DNA from: Rhodanobacteraceae bacterium
GTDB taxonomy: Bacteria > Pseudomonadota > Gammaproteobacteria > Xanthomonadales > Rhodanobacteraceae
Length of the DNA stretch: 34,308 bases
Direction: 5' to 3'
Assembly (NCBI GenBank): GCA_003142815.1
Contig: PLNP01000021.1
Span: 1-34,308 of the forward strand
Shown: in pieces, positions 22,651-31,449 of the stretch
Position numbering within the stretch: the first letter of the stretch is position 1
Layout of the letters: each line of letters starts with the position of its first letter
The notes under the pieces: generated by a model
What the model saw: the letters and a program-made list of their open reading frames with translations, nothing else
Databases searched by the model: none
What the model was told of the DNA's origin: nothing
Made by a program: the position numbers and the translations under genes

Positions 22651-24780
22651 ATGAAACGAGTTTCGGTAGACATCGGCGGCACCTTCACCGATTGCTTCGT
22701 CGCCTGGGATAACCAGTATGTCGAAGGCAAGGCGTTGACTACGCATCACAATCTCGCGCTCGGCTTCAACGAGGCGCTCAGCGACGCCTGCAATCAGCTC
22801 CAAGTGGAAACCTCGACCCTGCTCTCGGGCGTCGACTCGGTGCGCTACGCGACCACGCTGGGCACTAACGCGTTGATCGAGCGCAAGGGACCGCGCATCG
22901 GCATGCTGGTGACCAGCGGCTTCAAGAGCACCATTCCGCTGTCGCGCGCGCGCGGTTACGGCGAGGGTCTGCCGGAAAGCGAGCAGATGGACATTCCCAA
23001 TGCCACGCGCCCGCAGCCGATCGTGCCGATCCCGATGATCCGCGAGGTCCGCGAGCGCGTTGACTACCTCGGCAGCGTGTTCTGGCAGCTCGACGAAGAC
23101 GACGTGCGCTTGCGCATCCGCGAACTGGTCGACGCCGGCGCCGAGGCGCTGGTGGTGATGTTCACCAACAGCGTGGTCAACAATGCGCACGAGCTGCGCG
23201 TGCGCGAAATCTTTCTCGAGGAGTATCCGGGCCACCTGCTCGGTTCCATCCCGATGCTGCTCTCGCACCAAGTCGCCGGCCGCAAGGGCGAGTACGCGCG
23301 CGGCATGTCGACGATCATAGACGCTTTCCTGCACCAGACCATGTACCACGGCCTGGGCACGCTGGAACTCAACCTGCGCGCGCAGGGTTACGACAAGCCG
23401 ATGCTGGTCAGCCACAACTCCGGCGGCATGGCGCAGCTCAATTCCACCGACGCCCTGCAGACCGTGCATTCCGGTCCGGTTTCCGGCGTCGCCGCCAGCG
23501 AGCACCTGGCCGCTGCCACGGAGCTGGGCAATGTGGTCGCCACCGACATGGGCGGCACCAGCTTTGACATCGGCATCGTCGACCAGGGCGGGGTCAAGCA
23601 TTACGACTTCAACCCGGTGATCGACCGCTGGCTGGTGTCGATTCCGATGGTGCACCTGGTCACGCTCGGCGCCGGCGGCGGCTCGATCGCACGCTACGAC
23701 CGCCTGTTCGGCTCGTTGGAAATCGGTCCGCAGTCGGCCGGTTCCGATCCCGGCCCGGCCTGCTATGACCGCGGCGGCCTGAAGCCGACTGTGACCGACG
23801 CCGACCTCGTGCTCGGCTACCTCGATCCGAAGAACTACGCCAACGGTCGCATCGGGCTCAATCCGAAGCGCGCGAAGCAGGCGATTGAGGAGCAGCTCTG
23901 CGATGATCTCGATCTCGACGTGGCCGCCACCGCGAGGTTGATCAAGCGCAACGTCGACACCAGCATGGCCAACGGCATCGCCACCGAGCTGCGCACGCGC
24001 GGCTACGAGCCCAAGGACTTCACCATCCTCGCCTATGGCGGCAATGGTCCGCTGCACGCCTGCGGCATTGCCAACGCGCTTGGCGTCAGCAGGATCCTGG
24101 CGCCGCCGTATTCCTCGACCTTCTCGGCCTGCGGTGCCGGCAACGTCAACCAGATGCATATTCACGAGATGAGCACCTGGACCGTGCTGTTCAACCCGGC
24201 GCTCAAGGCGTTCTTCTCCGACTACGATGGTTTCAACCGGAATGTCGAGGAGCTGGAGCGGCGCGGCCGCGAGGACCTCCTGCGCCAAGGCATGGCACCG
24301 GAGCAGGTGAAATACCGGTTGGAGCTTGACATGCGCTACGGCAACCAGCGCGTGCAGACCGCGGTGATCACCGAGCTCAGCCGCCTGAAGTCGCAGAAAG
24401 ACGTGCTGACTCTGATGGAGCAGTTCCACAAGAGCTATGGCGCCCGCTTCGGCGAGGGCAGCCAGTCGCCGGAAGCCGGCGTGCGCATCAACACCGTGCG
24501 CGTCTGCTCCTACGTCGAGCAGCCAAAGATGACATTCGCCAAGCTCAAGCTGAGCGGCAAGACGCGGCCGCCGCCGGCGCCGCAGTCCACGCGCGACTGC
24601 CATTTCGTCGGCCACGACCAGCCGCTGGCGACGCTGATCTATGGCGAGGACGCGCTGGCCGAGGGCACGCAAATCGACGGACCGGCGATCGTCACCGCGC
24701 GCGCAACGACCTACCTGGTGGAACCGGGCTGGACCTATCACGCCGCTGCACAGGGCGGCGTCTGGTTCATCAAAAAGTAA
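22651..24780 (+). CDS. ATP-dependent ketone carboxylase, second HyuA-like subunit
   Basis: A 709-residue hydantoinase A/oxoprolinase protein (about 77 kDa) starting at ATG 22651 behind GGGAGCGG. The ATPase phosphate motifs are VDIGGTFTDCFVAWD (about 4-18) and TDMGGTSFDIGIVDQGG (about 299-315). TTLGTNALIERKGPRIGML is the N-domain signature and AYGGNGPLHACGIANALG (about 462-479) the later ATPase motif. It is closer to the acetone-carboxylase beta subunit pattern than the first copy. Two different HyuA chains in one operon is the hallmark of the acetophenone type (alpha and alpha-prime) rather than acetone carboxylase, which has one. The gap to the HyuB gene is 14 bases. Confidence 0.88.
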   Translation: MKRVSVDIGGTFTDCFVAWDNQYVEGKALTTHHNLALGFNEALSDACNQLQVETSTLLSGVDSVRYATTLGTNALIERKGPRIGMLVTSGFKSTIPLSRARGYGEGLPESEQMDIPNATRPQPIVPIPMIREVRERVDYLGSVFWQLDEDDVRLRIRELVDAGAEALVVMFTNSVVNNAHELRVREIFLEEYPGHLLGSIPMLLSHQVAGRKGEYARGMSTIIDAFLHQTMYHGLGTLELNLRAQGYDKPMLVSHNSGGMAQLNSTDALQTVHSGPVSGVAASEHLAAATELGNVVATDMGGTSFDIGIVDQGGVKHYDFNPVIDRWLVSIPMVHLVTLGAGGGSIARYDRLFGSLEIGPQSAGSDPGPACYDRGGLKPTVTDADLVLGYLDPKNYANGRIGLNPKRAKQAIEEQLCDDLDLDVAATARLIKRNVDTSMANGIATELRTRGYEPKDFTILAYGGNGPLHACGIANALGVSRILAPPYSSTFSACGAGNVNQMHIHEMSTWTVLFNPALKAFFSDYDGFNRNVEELERRGREDLLRQGMAPEQVKYRLELDMRYGNQRVQTAVITELSRLKSQKDVLTLMEQFHKSYGARFGEGSQSPEAGVRINTVRVCSYVEQPKMTFAKLKLSGKTRPPPAPQSTRDCHFVGHDQPLATLIYGEDALAEGTQIDGPAIVTARATTYLVEPGWTYHAAAQGGVWFIKK

Positions 24781-24794
24781 GCGAGGAGCACACC

Positions 24795-27065
24795 ATGCAC
24801 GACAAGATTTCCGCCGAAGAGCAGGCGTTGCTCGACAAGTTTCTCGCCGACAACCAGCTGTTTCTCGGGCCCGATCCCGAGATCATGCGCAATCACGCAA
24901 CGACGCCGCGCTCCAAGGCCGAGGATGAAATCCTCAAGAAGGGTCTGGACCCGCACCAGGTGCACCGCGTGCGCGGCCTGATCAATGCCGCGCTGTCGGA
25001 AGCCTTCACCATGGTCAACCAGATGGGTGCCGCGCCCGGCGCCAAGTGGGGCGACCTCGTTACCGGCATCTACACTGCACAGGGCGACCTGACCATGATC
25101 GCGCCCCACGGCATCATCGCTTTCGCCGCCTGCTGCTTCTACCCGATCCGCTTCATCATAAAGAACTGGGTGAACGACCCGACCGTCGGCGTCAAGGACG
25201 GCGACGGCTTCATCCACAACGACGCTCGCTATGGCGGCATCCACAACACCGACCAGTCGATGATGATGCCGCTCTACTACAAGGGCGAACTCGTCTGTTG
25301 GCTGTCCTCGACAATCCACGAGGGCGAGAACGGCGCCTGCGAGCCGGGCGGCATGCCCGCCGCGGCCGAGAGCAAGTACGACGAGGGCATCAAGATGTCG
25401 CCGTTCAAGGTCGTCGAGAACTTTCAGCTCAAGCGCGACCTGGTCACCTTCCTGCAGAACTCGGTGCGCGATCCGGGGCTGCAGCTCGAAGACATGAAGG
25501 TCAAGCTGCACGCAGTCATGCGCCTGCGCGAGCGCATCATCGCCATTCTCGACCAGTTCGGCCGCGATGCGCTGATGGGCACCCTGCGCGTGCACCTGGA
25601 AGACACCGAGGCGGAGATGCGCCGGCGCATCCGCGAGATGCCGGATGGCACGACGCGCGTGCTGCAGTTCATGGACTCGACCCTGCGCGAGAACGCCCTG
25701 CAGAAGATCTCGCTGGCGATCACGGTCAAGGACGATCGTCTGATCATGGACTTCCGCGGCACCGCGCCGCAGTTCCTGAACCGCAGCGTCAATACCAACA
25801 TCGCCTCGTTCAAGGCATCGCTGTGCACCGGCCTGCTGCAGAACATCTGGCCGGACCTGCCGCACACGATGGCGGTGATGTCGCCGATTGAGATCATCAC
25901 CGACCGCAACTCGATCGTCGACGCCGAAGGCGAGATGCCGCAGTCGATGAGCCTGATGCCGCTGTTCAAGGGCTGTGTCGTGTGGACGATCCCAATGAAC
26001 AAGCTCAACTACAGCGTGCCGCACCGCTATTCGGCGGTGATCGCCTCGCAGTACGACCAGGCGGCGACCTTCATTTATGGCGGCCTGACCCAGCACGGCG
26101 ACGTCACTGGGAACTTCTGCGCCGACATCAACGGCAACGGCCAGGGTGCGCGCAGCCATGCCGACGGTGAACACTCGGTATCGCCGGTGTTCGGCTTCAT
26201 GTGCGATTCGGGCGAACACGAAATCAACGAGGAGGACACGCCGATCATCCGCCTCGGCGCGCAGCGCCTGGCAAAGGATCGCATCGGCTGGGGTAAGTAC
26301 CGCGCCGGCATGGGTTACGAGCAGGTCGCGACCGCCCGCGGCTCCGGCATGTGGGGCTTCATGACCGGCTGCGAGGGCTCCAAGTTTCCGTCCGCGCAGG
26401 GCCTGTTCGGCGGCTATTCCTGCCCCTCGTACCAGCTGATGAAGATCAAGGGCATCAATATCTTCGAGGAGCTAAAAAAGAATCCGAAGGTGGTCGAGGT
26501 GTTCGACATCGTCGAGCTGATGAACAAGCGCCCGATCCCGGGCGGCAAGTACTCCAGCCACGACATGGGCATGACCTTCGAGCTGTGCAACGAAGGCGAG
26601 ATCTACATGATCTGCCAGGGCTCTGGCGGCGGCTACGGCGACGTGCTGGAACGCGACCCAGCGCTGGTGATGAAGGATCTGGCCGAAGACCTGATGTCGC
26701 ACGAGAACGCGCGCGACATCTACAAGGTCGTCTACGACGAGAAGACCCTGGTAGTCGACGAGGAGGCGACGAAAAAGCTACGCGACGATTACCGCAAGGA
26801 GCGCATCCGCCGCGGCAAGCCCTTCGACCAGTTCTGCACGGAATGGGTGACGCCGGAGCCGCCCGCGCATATCCCGTACTTCGGCAGCTGGGACAACCCG
26901 CGGGAAATCTACGCGACCACGATGGGTCAGCGCGTGAAGATGTCGGCCGACCAGTTGCAGGGCGCCTTCATGCTGAATCCGAAGGACCTTCGCATCATGC
27001 AGCTCGAGAGTGAGGTCGAGCGCCTGCAGGTGGAACTCGGCGCCCACCGGAACGCGGAGCGCTGA
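24795..27065 (+). CDS. ATP-dependent ketone carboxylase, HyuB-like subunit
   Basis: A 756-residue hydantoinase B family protein (about 85 kDa) starting at ATG 24795 behind GCGAGGAG. Family motifs are GDGFIHNDARYGGIHNTDQS (about 135-155), STIHEGENGACEPGGMPAA (about 172-190) and FRGTAPQFLNRSVNTNI (about 318-334). The HEGE-x-GA-x-EPGG form, rather than HxxDIGG of hydantoinases, is that of acetone-carboxylase alpha chains. In the carboxylase structures this subunit carries the metal and carboxylation site, while HyuA chains phosphorylate the substrates. A short coiled coil (MQLESEVERLQVELGAHR) ends the protein. It is followed by an SDR remnant four bases later. Confidence 0.9.
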   Translation: MHDKISAEEQALLDKFLADNQLFLGPDPEIMRNHATTPRSKAEDEILKKGLDPHQVHRVRGLINAALSEAFTMVNQMGAAPGAKWGDLVTGIYTAQGDLTMIAPHGIIAFAACCFYPIRFIIKNWVNDPTVGVKDGDGFIHNDARYGGIHNTDQSMMMPLYYKGELVCWLSSTIHEGENGACEPGGMPAAAESKYDEGIKMSPFKVVENFQLKRDLVTFLQNSVRDPGLQLEDMKVKLHAVMRLRERIIAILDQFGRDALMGTLRVHLEDTEAEMRRRIREMPDGTTRVLQFMDSTLRENALQKISLAITVKDDRLIMDFRGTAPQFLNRSVNTNIASFKASLCTGLLQNIWPDLPHTMAVMSPIEIITDRNSIVDAEGEMPQSMSLMPLFKGCVVWTIPMNKLNYSVPHRYSAVIASQYDQAATFIYGGLTQHGDVTGNFCADINGNGQGARSHADGEHSVSPVFGFMCDSGEHEINEEDTPIIRLGAQRLAKDRIGWGKYRAGMGYEQVATARGSGMWGFMTGCEGSKFPSAQGLFGGYSCPSYQLMKIKGINIFEELKKNPKVVEVFDIVELMNKRPIPGGKYSSHDMGMTFELCNEGEIYMICQGSGGGYGDVLERDPALVMKDLAEDLMSHENARDIYKVVYDEKTLVVDEEATKKLRDDYRKERIRRGKPFDQFCTEWVTPEPPAHIPYFGSWDNPREIYATTMGQRVKMSADQLQGAFMLNPKDLRIMQLESEVERLQVELGAHRNAER

Positions 27066-27069
27066 CGCC

Positions 27070-27138
27070 ATGCACAACTACGCGAAATGGGTCACCGGCG
27101 CCGAACTCGCGGTCGACGGCGGCGTGGCCGCCGCGTAG
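27070..27138 (+). pseudogene. C-terminal remnant of a short-chain dehydrogenase
   Basis: A 22-codon reading frame, too short for normal gene calling, encodes WVTGAELAVDGGVAAA before TAG at 27136. This is the unmistakable SDR C-terminal signature (TGxxLxVDGG). The upstream part of the gene is gone, cleanly, between the HyuB stop and this stretch. SDR alcohol dehydrogenases (such as 1-phenylethanol dehydrogenase) are frequent neighbours of acetophenone carboxylase genes, so the ancestral operon probably oxidised a secondary alcohol to the ketone. Confidence 0.7.
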
Positions 27139-27143
27139 ACGAC

Positions 27144-27986
27144 ATGGGCGCCTTTCTCGAACGTCTCGCGTCCGCCGGCCGGCCGCCGCTCTGGCTCGAG
27201 GCGACGAGCTATGCAGGTCGGTTGTTCACGGGCGGCGCCATTCCGTGGCGGGATCCCACCACGTTCGTCGCTTGGCAACGCAAGGTACAGGCGCTGCTGA
27301 AGTCCGCTGTCGTCGCGCTGCCGCTGGCTGCAGTCATCGACGACTGGCTCGCCGCGCACGCGGATCTTACGTCCGCCATGGCAACGAAACAGCGCCCGTT
27401 ATTTCCGCTCAAGACCCTGCTCGCCGATGCGTCGCTGCGTACGCATGTGGTCGAGCTGACACGCAATTTGCGTGCGAGTTTTGCCGACGTTCCGCTGGCG
27501 CTGACCGCACCTTCGCCGCGCGCCTGGCTCGGACGCGCGCATGCACAGGCGCACGGCGCACATGAGCCCGTCCAGATCGGCAACGACGATGCGGACACCG
27601 CGGCGATGTACATGGCAGATTTTCTGCGAGCGTTCGGCAACGGCGGCATCGACGTGCTACTGCTCGAGGAAACCGTTGCGACGCAACCGGCGTCGCGCGA
27701 AGAGATCGAGTGCTATCGACCGGTGCTCAACATCGCGTCGCACTATCGCTGGGATCTCGGCCTGCATTGGGTGGTGGGTGGCGGTATCGATCTTGAAGGT
27801 AGCGGCATCGATTTTGCGATCGCCCCGCACGCACTCGATGTTCGCACGGGCGTTGTCGTGCGCGACGATTTCTGGGCAGGCGCAGCGGCGCCTGAAGTAC
27901 GCGGTGGCGGTTTCTACTTCGCCGAGATTCCCGAGCATGCGCAGCCCGAGCGCGTGCTCGATCGGCTCGCCGTATTGCGCGGATGA
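27144..27986 (+). CDS. Unrecognised 280-residue protein, candidate fifth carboxylase subunit
   Basis: The protein starts at ATG 27144, five bases after the SDR remnant. It is about 30 kDa, soluble and without signal or membrane segments. The N-terminus (LWLEATSYAGRLFTGGAIPW) and the end (FYFAEIPEHAQPERVLDRL) give it the look of an alpha/beta protein; a distant uroporphyrinogen-decarboxylase-like barrel is possible but weakly supported. In acetophenone carboxylase operons five subunits are encoded, the last (ApcE, about 34 kDa) required for activity but outside the core complex. This gene has the matching position and size. Homology to ApcE cannot be confirmed here. Its stop overlaps the next broken gene by 4 bases. 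Confidence 0.6.
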   Translation: MGAFLERLASAGRPPLWLEATSYAGRLFTGGAIPWRDPTTFVAWQRKVQALLKSAVVALPLAAVIDDWLAAHADLTSAMATKQRPLFPLKTLLADASLRTHVVELTRNLRASFADVPLALTAPSPRAWLGRAHAQAHGAHEPVQIGNDDADTAAMYMADFLRAFGNGGIDVLLLEETVATQPASREEIECYRPVLNIASHYRWDLGLHWVVGGGIDLEGSGIDFAIAPHALDVRTGVVVRDDFWAGAAAPEVRGGGFYFAEIPEHAQPERVLDRLAVLRG

Positions 27987-28480
27987 CCAAGAGCGCGCCG
28001 TGCATGTTCGCCTATTGGATGAATCACCTGTTCTCTTATTGGGCGACGCTGCAGGCGCCGCCGGAAGTCATCGGTCCGGTTCCCGAAGGCATCCGGGCGA
28101 ATTTCTATGTGGTCGGCGGTGAGTTCGGCGGACGTCGCTTGCACGGTCGGCTGCGGCTGATTGACGCTGCGGCACGACGGCGTCGGCGTGCTCGATGTGC
28201 ACGCAGCGATCGAGACGCCGGAGGGCGTGCTCATCGATCTCTCGTATCAGTGCTTCGGCGATTTCGGCGCGGACGGCCACGCGAAGTTCCTGCGCGGCGA
28301 ACTGCCCTCGACGTTGGCACTGCGCACCGCGCCGCGCATCCGGACTACGAGTTTTGGCCTGGTCGCAGAGCCGATTGTGTCGGGACACACAGCGCCCGTC
28401 GGCAGCAGGTCAGAGCGGGAATCTGGAATGATGCGTCGGGATATGGCAATAGCGTGGTATCAGCTCGCCTTCGCCTGACG
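27983..28480 (+). pseudogene. Frameshifted DUF3237 gene
   Basis: The first frame from ATG 27983 encodes FAYWMNHLFSYWATLQAPPE, then PEGIRANFYVVGGEFGGRRL and HGRL. At about 28155 the frame changes and continues LTLRHDGVGVLDVHAAIETP, then EGVLIDLSYQCFGDFGADG. This layout (IGPVPEGxRxNFxVxGGxFxGxxLxG ... RxDGxxxLDVxxxxET) is DUF3237. A second shift near 28335 may return to the first frame (HPDYEF). A stop codon stands just before the second part. The original product was about 150 residues. DUF3237 proteins are of unknown function and are often beside degradation genes. Confidence 0.72.
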
Positions 28481-29347
28481 ATAGCCGCAGGGTGTGGTGA
28501 GGAGCAGGCGCTGGAAAACACGCGTCATATGGCTCTGATCGGAGAAACCGCTTTGGCTTGCGATTTGCTTGACCGGCAGTGACGTCTTGGCCAGCAATCG
28601 CTGTGCACAGGCGACACGTCTACGGATCACATAAGCGTGCGGCGGCATGCCGAAACGTGTCTTGAACTGGCGCAGGAAATGCGATGCGCTGGTGTGTACG
28701 ACAGCGGCGAGCTCATCCAATGACAATTGGCGGTCCAGATTCGCTTCCACGTAGCCTCCGACCATACGTGCCTGCATCCGCGACAGTCCCCCACCCACTT
28801 CGCGTTCGCGAACCGACACGTTCGCGTAGCGGCGCAGGAGGTGGACGCAGATCTGCGTCGCGACGGCGTCCACATAGAGCCTTCCGCCGAGGGTCTCCGT
28901 TCGCACTTCCTCGCCAATGGCGGCGATGCTGCGATTCAGCGCCAGATCTTCGGCCCGCAATACATCGTACAGTTCGATGTCGCCGATATCGCGATCGAGG
29001 ACGTCGGCGCAGACCTTGGCCAGCAATTGGCGCGTCAAATACAGATGAATGACATCGATCGGCGCGTCCCAATTCCATTGCGACGCCTCCGCGCGCGTCA
29101 TCACCGATACGTCGCCGGGCCCCGCCGAGGTTCGTTGCCACGGGCCGTCGACGCAACGACCGATTTTCGTCGTTCCGCGCATGAAGGCGATGATCGTGAA
29201 ATCCCGAAGCGGCGGAACCTCGATTTCGAGCGCGGTATACCGGTAGGAGCGCAGGGACACGTCGTTCCACGAGAGCTGATCGCTACTGAGCAAAACTTCG
29301 CCGGGAACCCACGTCGGCAGTTGTTCGGGTGGAACGAGATCGAGCAT
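28460..29347 (-). CDS. AraC-family transcriptional regulator
   Basis: A 295-residue regulator. The N-terminal sensing domain (about 1-180) resembles the AraC_binding_2 type (YRYTALEIEVPPLRDFTIIAF, SVMTRAEASQWNWD). The C-terminal double HTH (about 195-292) contains LSLDELAAVVHTSASHFLRQ, FKTRFGMPPHAYVIRRRVAC and the second helix-turn-helix IASQSGFSDQSHMTRVFQ. It is convergent with the ketone operon and divergent from the SDR at 29632. It could control that SDR, the operon, or both. An aromatic or ketone effector is a guess from context. Confidence 0.9.
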   Translation of the reverse strand: MLDLVPPEQLPTWVPGEVLLSSDQLSWNDVSLRSYRYTALEIEVPPLRDFTIIAFMRGTTKIGRCVDGPWQRTSAGPGDVSVMTRAEASQWNWDAPIDVIHLYLTRQLLAKVCADVLDRDIGDIELYDVLRAEDLALNRSIAAIGEEVRTETLGGRLYVDAVATQICVHLLRRYANVSVREREVGGGLSRMQARMVGGYVEANLDRQLSLDELAAVVHTSASHFLRQFKTRFGMPPHAYVIRRRVACAQRLLAKTSLPVKQIASQSGFSDQSHMTRVFQRLLLTTPCGYRQAKAS

Positions 29348-29631
29348 AACAGCCCTGATTCAGCCGAGGACATGGAGCGAATACGTCCGCCGCTTTCTCG
29401 GCGCGACCGGTCCGGTGCTAGCGGATTTCCCTGCAAACTGAACGTTGCCGGACACCACGCGAGTGCGCTCGAAAGTCTAAGGGTCAATCAGCTAGCGAGC
29501 AATGTGCGTTGCAACATTCGGAGGGCGCATTCGCACCCGGCCTCCGGCAGCGCTGTCATACGCGGATTCGTCATCAGGAACGCTCTTTCGAACAGCCGCT
29601 TGCGTTGACACATCTACAGAGGAAACACCCT
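29348..29631. promoter_or_regulatory. Divergent promoter region of AraC regulator and SDR
   Basis: A 284-bp gap between divergently transcribed genes, so promoters for both must lie here. An inverted repeat AATGT-GCGTTGCA-ACATT at about 29500-29517 could be an operator. I cannot assign -35/-10 boxes with confidence. AGAGGAAA at 29618-29625 is the ribosome site of the SDR. Confidence 0.5.
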
Positions 29632-30492
29632 ATGAATCTCAAGGGAAAAACCCTTTTCATTACGGGAGCCAGTCGCGGTATTGGCCTGGCGATCGGTTTG
29701 CGCGCCGCGCGTGACGGCGCCAATGTGGCGATCGCGGCTAAGACCGCCGAGCCGCATCCGAAGCTGGCCGGAACGATCTTCACGGCCGCTGCGGAGATCG
29801 AGGCCGCGGGAGGCGGCGCCCTTCCGCTTGTCGTGGACGTGCGCGATGAAAGCGCCGTCGAATCGGCCATCGCACGCACCGTCGAGCGGTTCGGCGGCAT
29901 CGACATTCTGGTGAACAACGCCAGCGCCATTTCGCTGTCGGACACGCCGCATACCGACATGAAGCGCTACGACCTGATGCATTCGATCAACACGCGTGGC
30001 ACCTTTCTGTGCACAAAGGCGGCGCTGCCGCATCTGCGAAAGGGCAACAATCCGCATGTATTGAATCTGGCGCCGCCACTCGACATCCAGGCTAAATGGT
30101 TTGCGCCGCACGTCGCCTACACGATCGCGAAGTTTGGCATGAGCCTCTGCACGCTCGGGCACGCCGAAGAGTTCAGGGCATATGGAATCGCGGTCAATTC
30201 GCTATGGCCGATGACGACGATCGACACGGCGGCGATTCGCAACATACTGCCGGAGATGGCCCAGACAAGCCGGAACCCTTCGATCATGGCCGACGCCGCC
30301 CATGCGATCCTGACGAAAAGCTCGCGCGACGTTACCGGTCAATTCTTCATTGATGAAGAGGTGCTGCGAGCCGGGGGAATGGTCGATTTTTCTGGCTACG
30401 CGATTCATCCCGGCGCAAAGCTCACCACCGATTTTTTCATTCCCGACGATGTCGTCGACAGGTTTCAGCGTAGTGCTATGTCCTTGGACTGA
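29632..30492 (+). CDS. HSDL2/AtuB-like short-chain dehydrogenase
   Basis: A 286-residue NAD(P)-dependent oxidoreductase starting at ATG 29632 behind AGAGGAAA. The Rossmann motif is TGASRGIG (about 11-18), followed by DILVNNASAISL (about 100-111) and the active-site YTIAKFGMSLC (Tyr-x3-Lys, about 163-173). The long insert and NSLWPMTTIDTAA place it with the HSDL2/citronellol-type (AtuB) SDRs rather than classical 3-oxoacyl reductases. The segment LNLAPPLD has Ala where relatives usually have Ser (LN-x-SPP). A role in oxidising an alcohol or handling the ketone substrate is inferred from its neighbours. It could be monocistronic; IS remnants follow. Confidence 0.85.
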   Translation: MNLKGKTLFITGASRGIGLAIGLRAARDGANVAIAAKTAEPHPKLAGTIFTAAAEIEAAGGGALPLVVDVRDESAVESAIARTVERFGGIDILVNNASAISLSDTPHTDMKRYDLMHSINTRGTFLCTKAALPHLRKGNNPHVLNLAPPLDIQAKWFAPHVAYTIAKFGMSLCTLGHAEEFRAYGIAVNSLWPMTTIDTAAIRNILPEMAQTSRNPSIMADAAHAILTKSSRDVTGQFFIDEEVLRAGGMVDFSGYAIHPGAKLTTDFFIPDDVVDRFQRSAMSLD

Positions 30493-30654
30493 AGGGACGA
30501 TGCCAACAATGACAAGCCATGACCAAGCAAAGCTACGGGTTTTGTTGCTCGCCGGCAGGCTTCGCAGCAAAGTCGTGACTATCGATAGAATCGAAAGAAT
30601 CAGGCCGATCTCACAACTTCAGTGAGCAGAAGCTCAAGAGATCAGCGGAATGTG

Positions 30655-31398
30655 TCAATGCTTGCGACGCTCGTGCACCGCCTGCTGCGCGGCCAGCAGG
30701 CGGTGCAGGGTGCGGGTCGAGCACAGGGTGCGGCCCTCATCAAGCACGGTGGCGTAGACCTGGAGCGGCGCGTGATCGACGAAGCGCGGACTCATCAGCT
30801 CGCCGAGCACGGCCGCTTGCTCGGCGCTGGTGAGTTGCAACGGCGGAATGCGGGCGGCCAAAAGGGACGCCTTGGATCGTCGCTGACGATAGACCGTCGC
30901 CCGCGACAGCCCGAGGCCCGCACACGCCATCGTGGTATCGACGGTGCCGACCCGTTCGGACAGCGCGCTCATGGCAGCTCCTCGCTGCTCGGCAGATCCA
31001 GCAGCGCGCACAACTTTGTTTTGCGCGTCCGCCTGCACCAGCCGCTTCCGCGTGCGGGCCAGCTCGCGTTCCAGCTGGTCGATCACCTGTTTCTCGGCCC
31101 GCGCCGGATCGGGCTTGCGGCGGCGTTTGGGCTCCGGCGTGCGCGCATCGATGCGCGCGATTTCCTTGCGCCAGTGGGTCAGATGCGAGGAGTACAAACC
31201 CTCGCCGCGCAACAAGGCACCGATCTCACCGGCTGGCAAGCCGGTGGCGAGCGCGACGATCTTGCGTTTATACGACAGCGTAAAACGACGCCGGGCGGAC
31301 TTGGCAGAAACCTCGGTCGTCGGGCGAACGGTCGACGCTGCAAGCGCCTGGGATTCGGCAGGAGCGGAAGAAAGAGAAGCAGAGCTTGGCCTGTCCAT
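30655..31398 (-). pseudogene. IS3-family transposase, OrfA-OrfB fusion lacking the DDE domain
   Basis: The minus-strand frame encodes an OrfA-like HTH region (FTLSYKRKIVALATGLPAGE, GALLRGEGLYSSHLTHWRK), the zipper (KQVIDQLERELARTRKRLVQ), then OrfB from MSALSERVGTV to LQVYATVLDEGRTLCSTRTL ending HERRKH. Normally OrfA ends EELP and overlaps OrfB at CATGAG. Small indels near 31010 have fused the two frames. The integrase catalytic domain is completely missing, so the element is dead. The IS end TGTCCCCTGCGACAGC (minus strand, ending at 31449) is still visible. Confidence 0.82.
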
Positions 31399-31449
31399 GG
31401 TCTGAGGCTACCTTCAGTAATCGGAAAGAGGTAGCTGTCGCAGGGGACA

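Noticed and set aside
22039-24741. A very long minus-strand open frame (900 codons) opposite the carboxylase genes, and similar ones opposite 5613-7247 and 24738-26219.
   Set aside because: These are GC-rich antisense shadows, with His/Arg/Ala-heavy composition and no motifs, while the + strand frames match known families throughout.
20138-27065. Reading the HyuA/HyuB genes as a hydantoinase or 5-oxoprolinase.
   Set aside because: Two HyuA chains, the acetone-carboxylase-gamma-like zinc protein, the HEGE-x-GA-x-EPGG motif and the neighbouring beta-ketoacid-CoA ligase all favour a ketone carboxylase.
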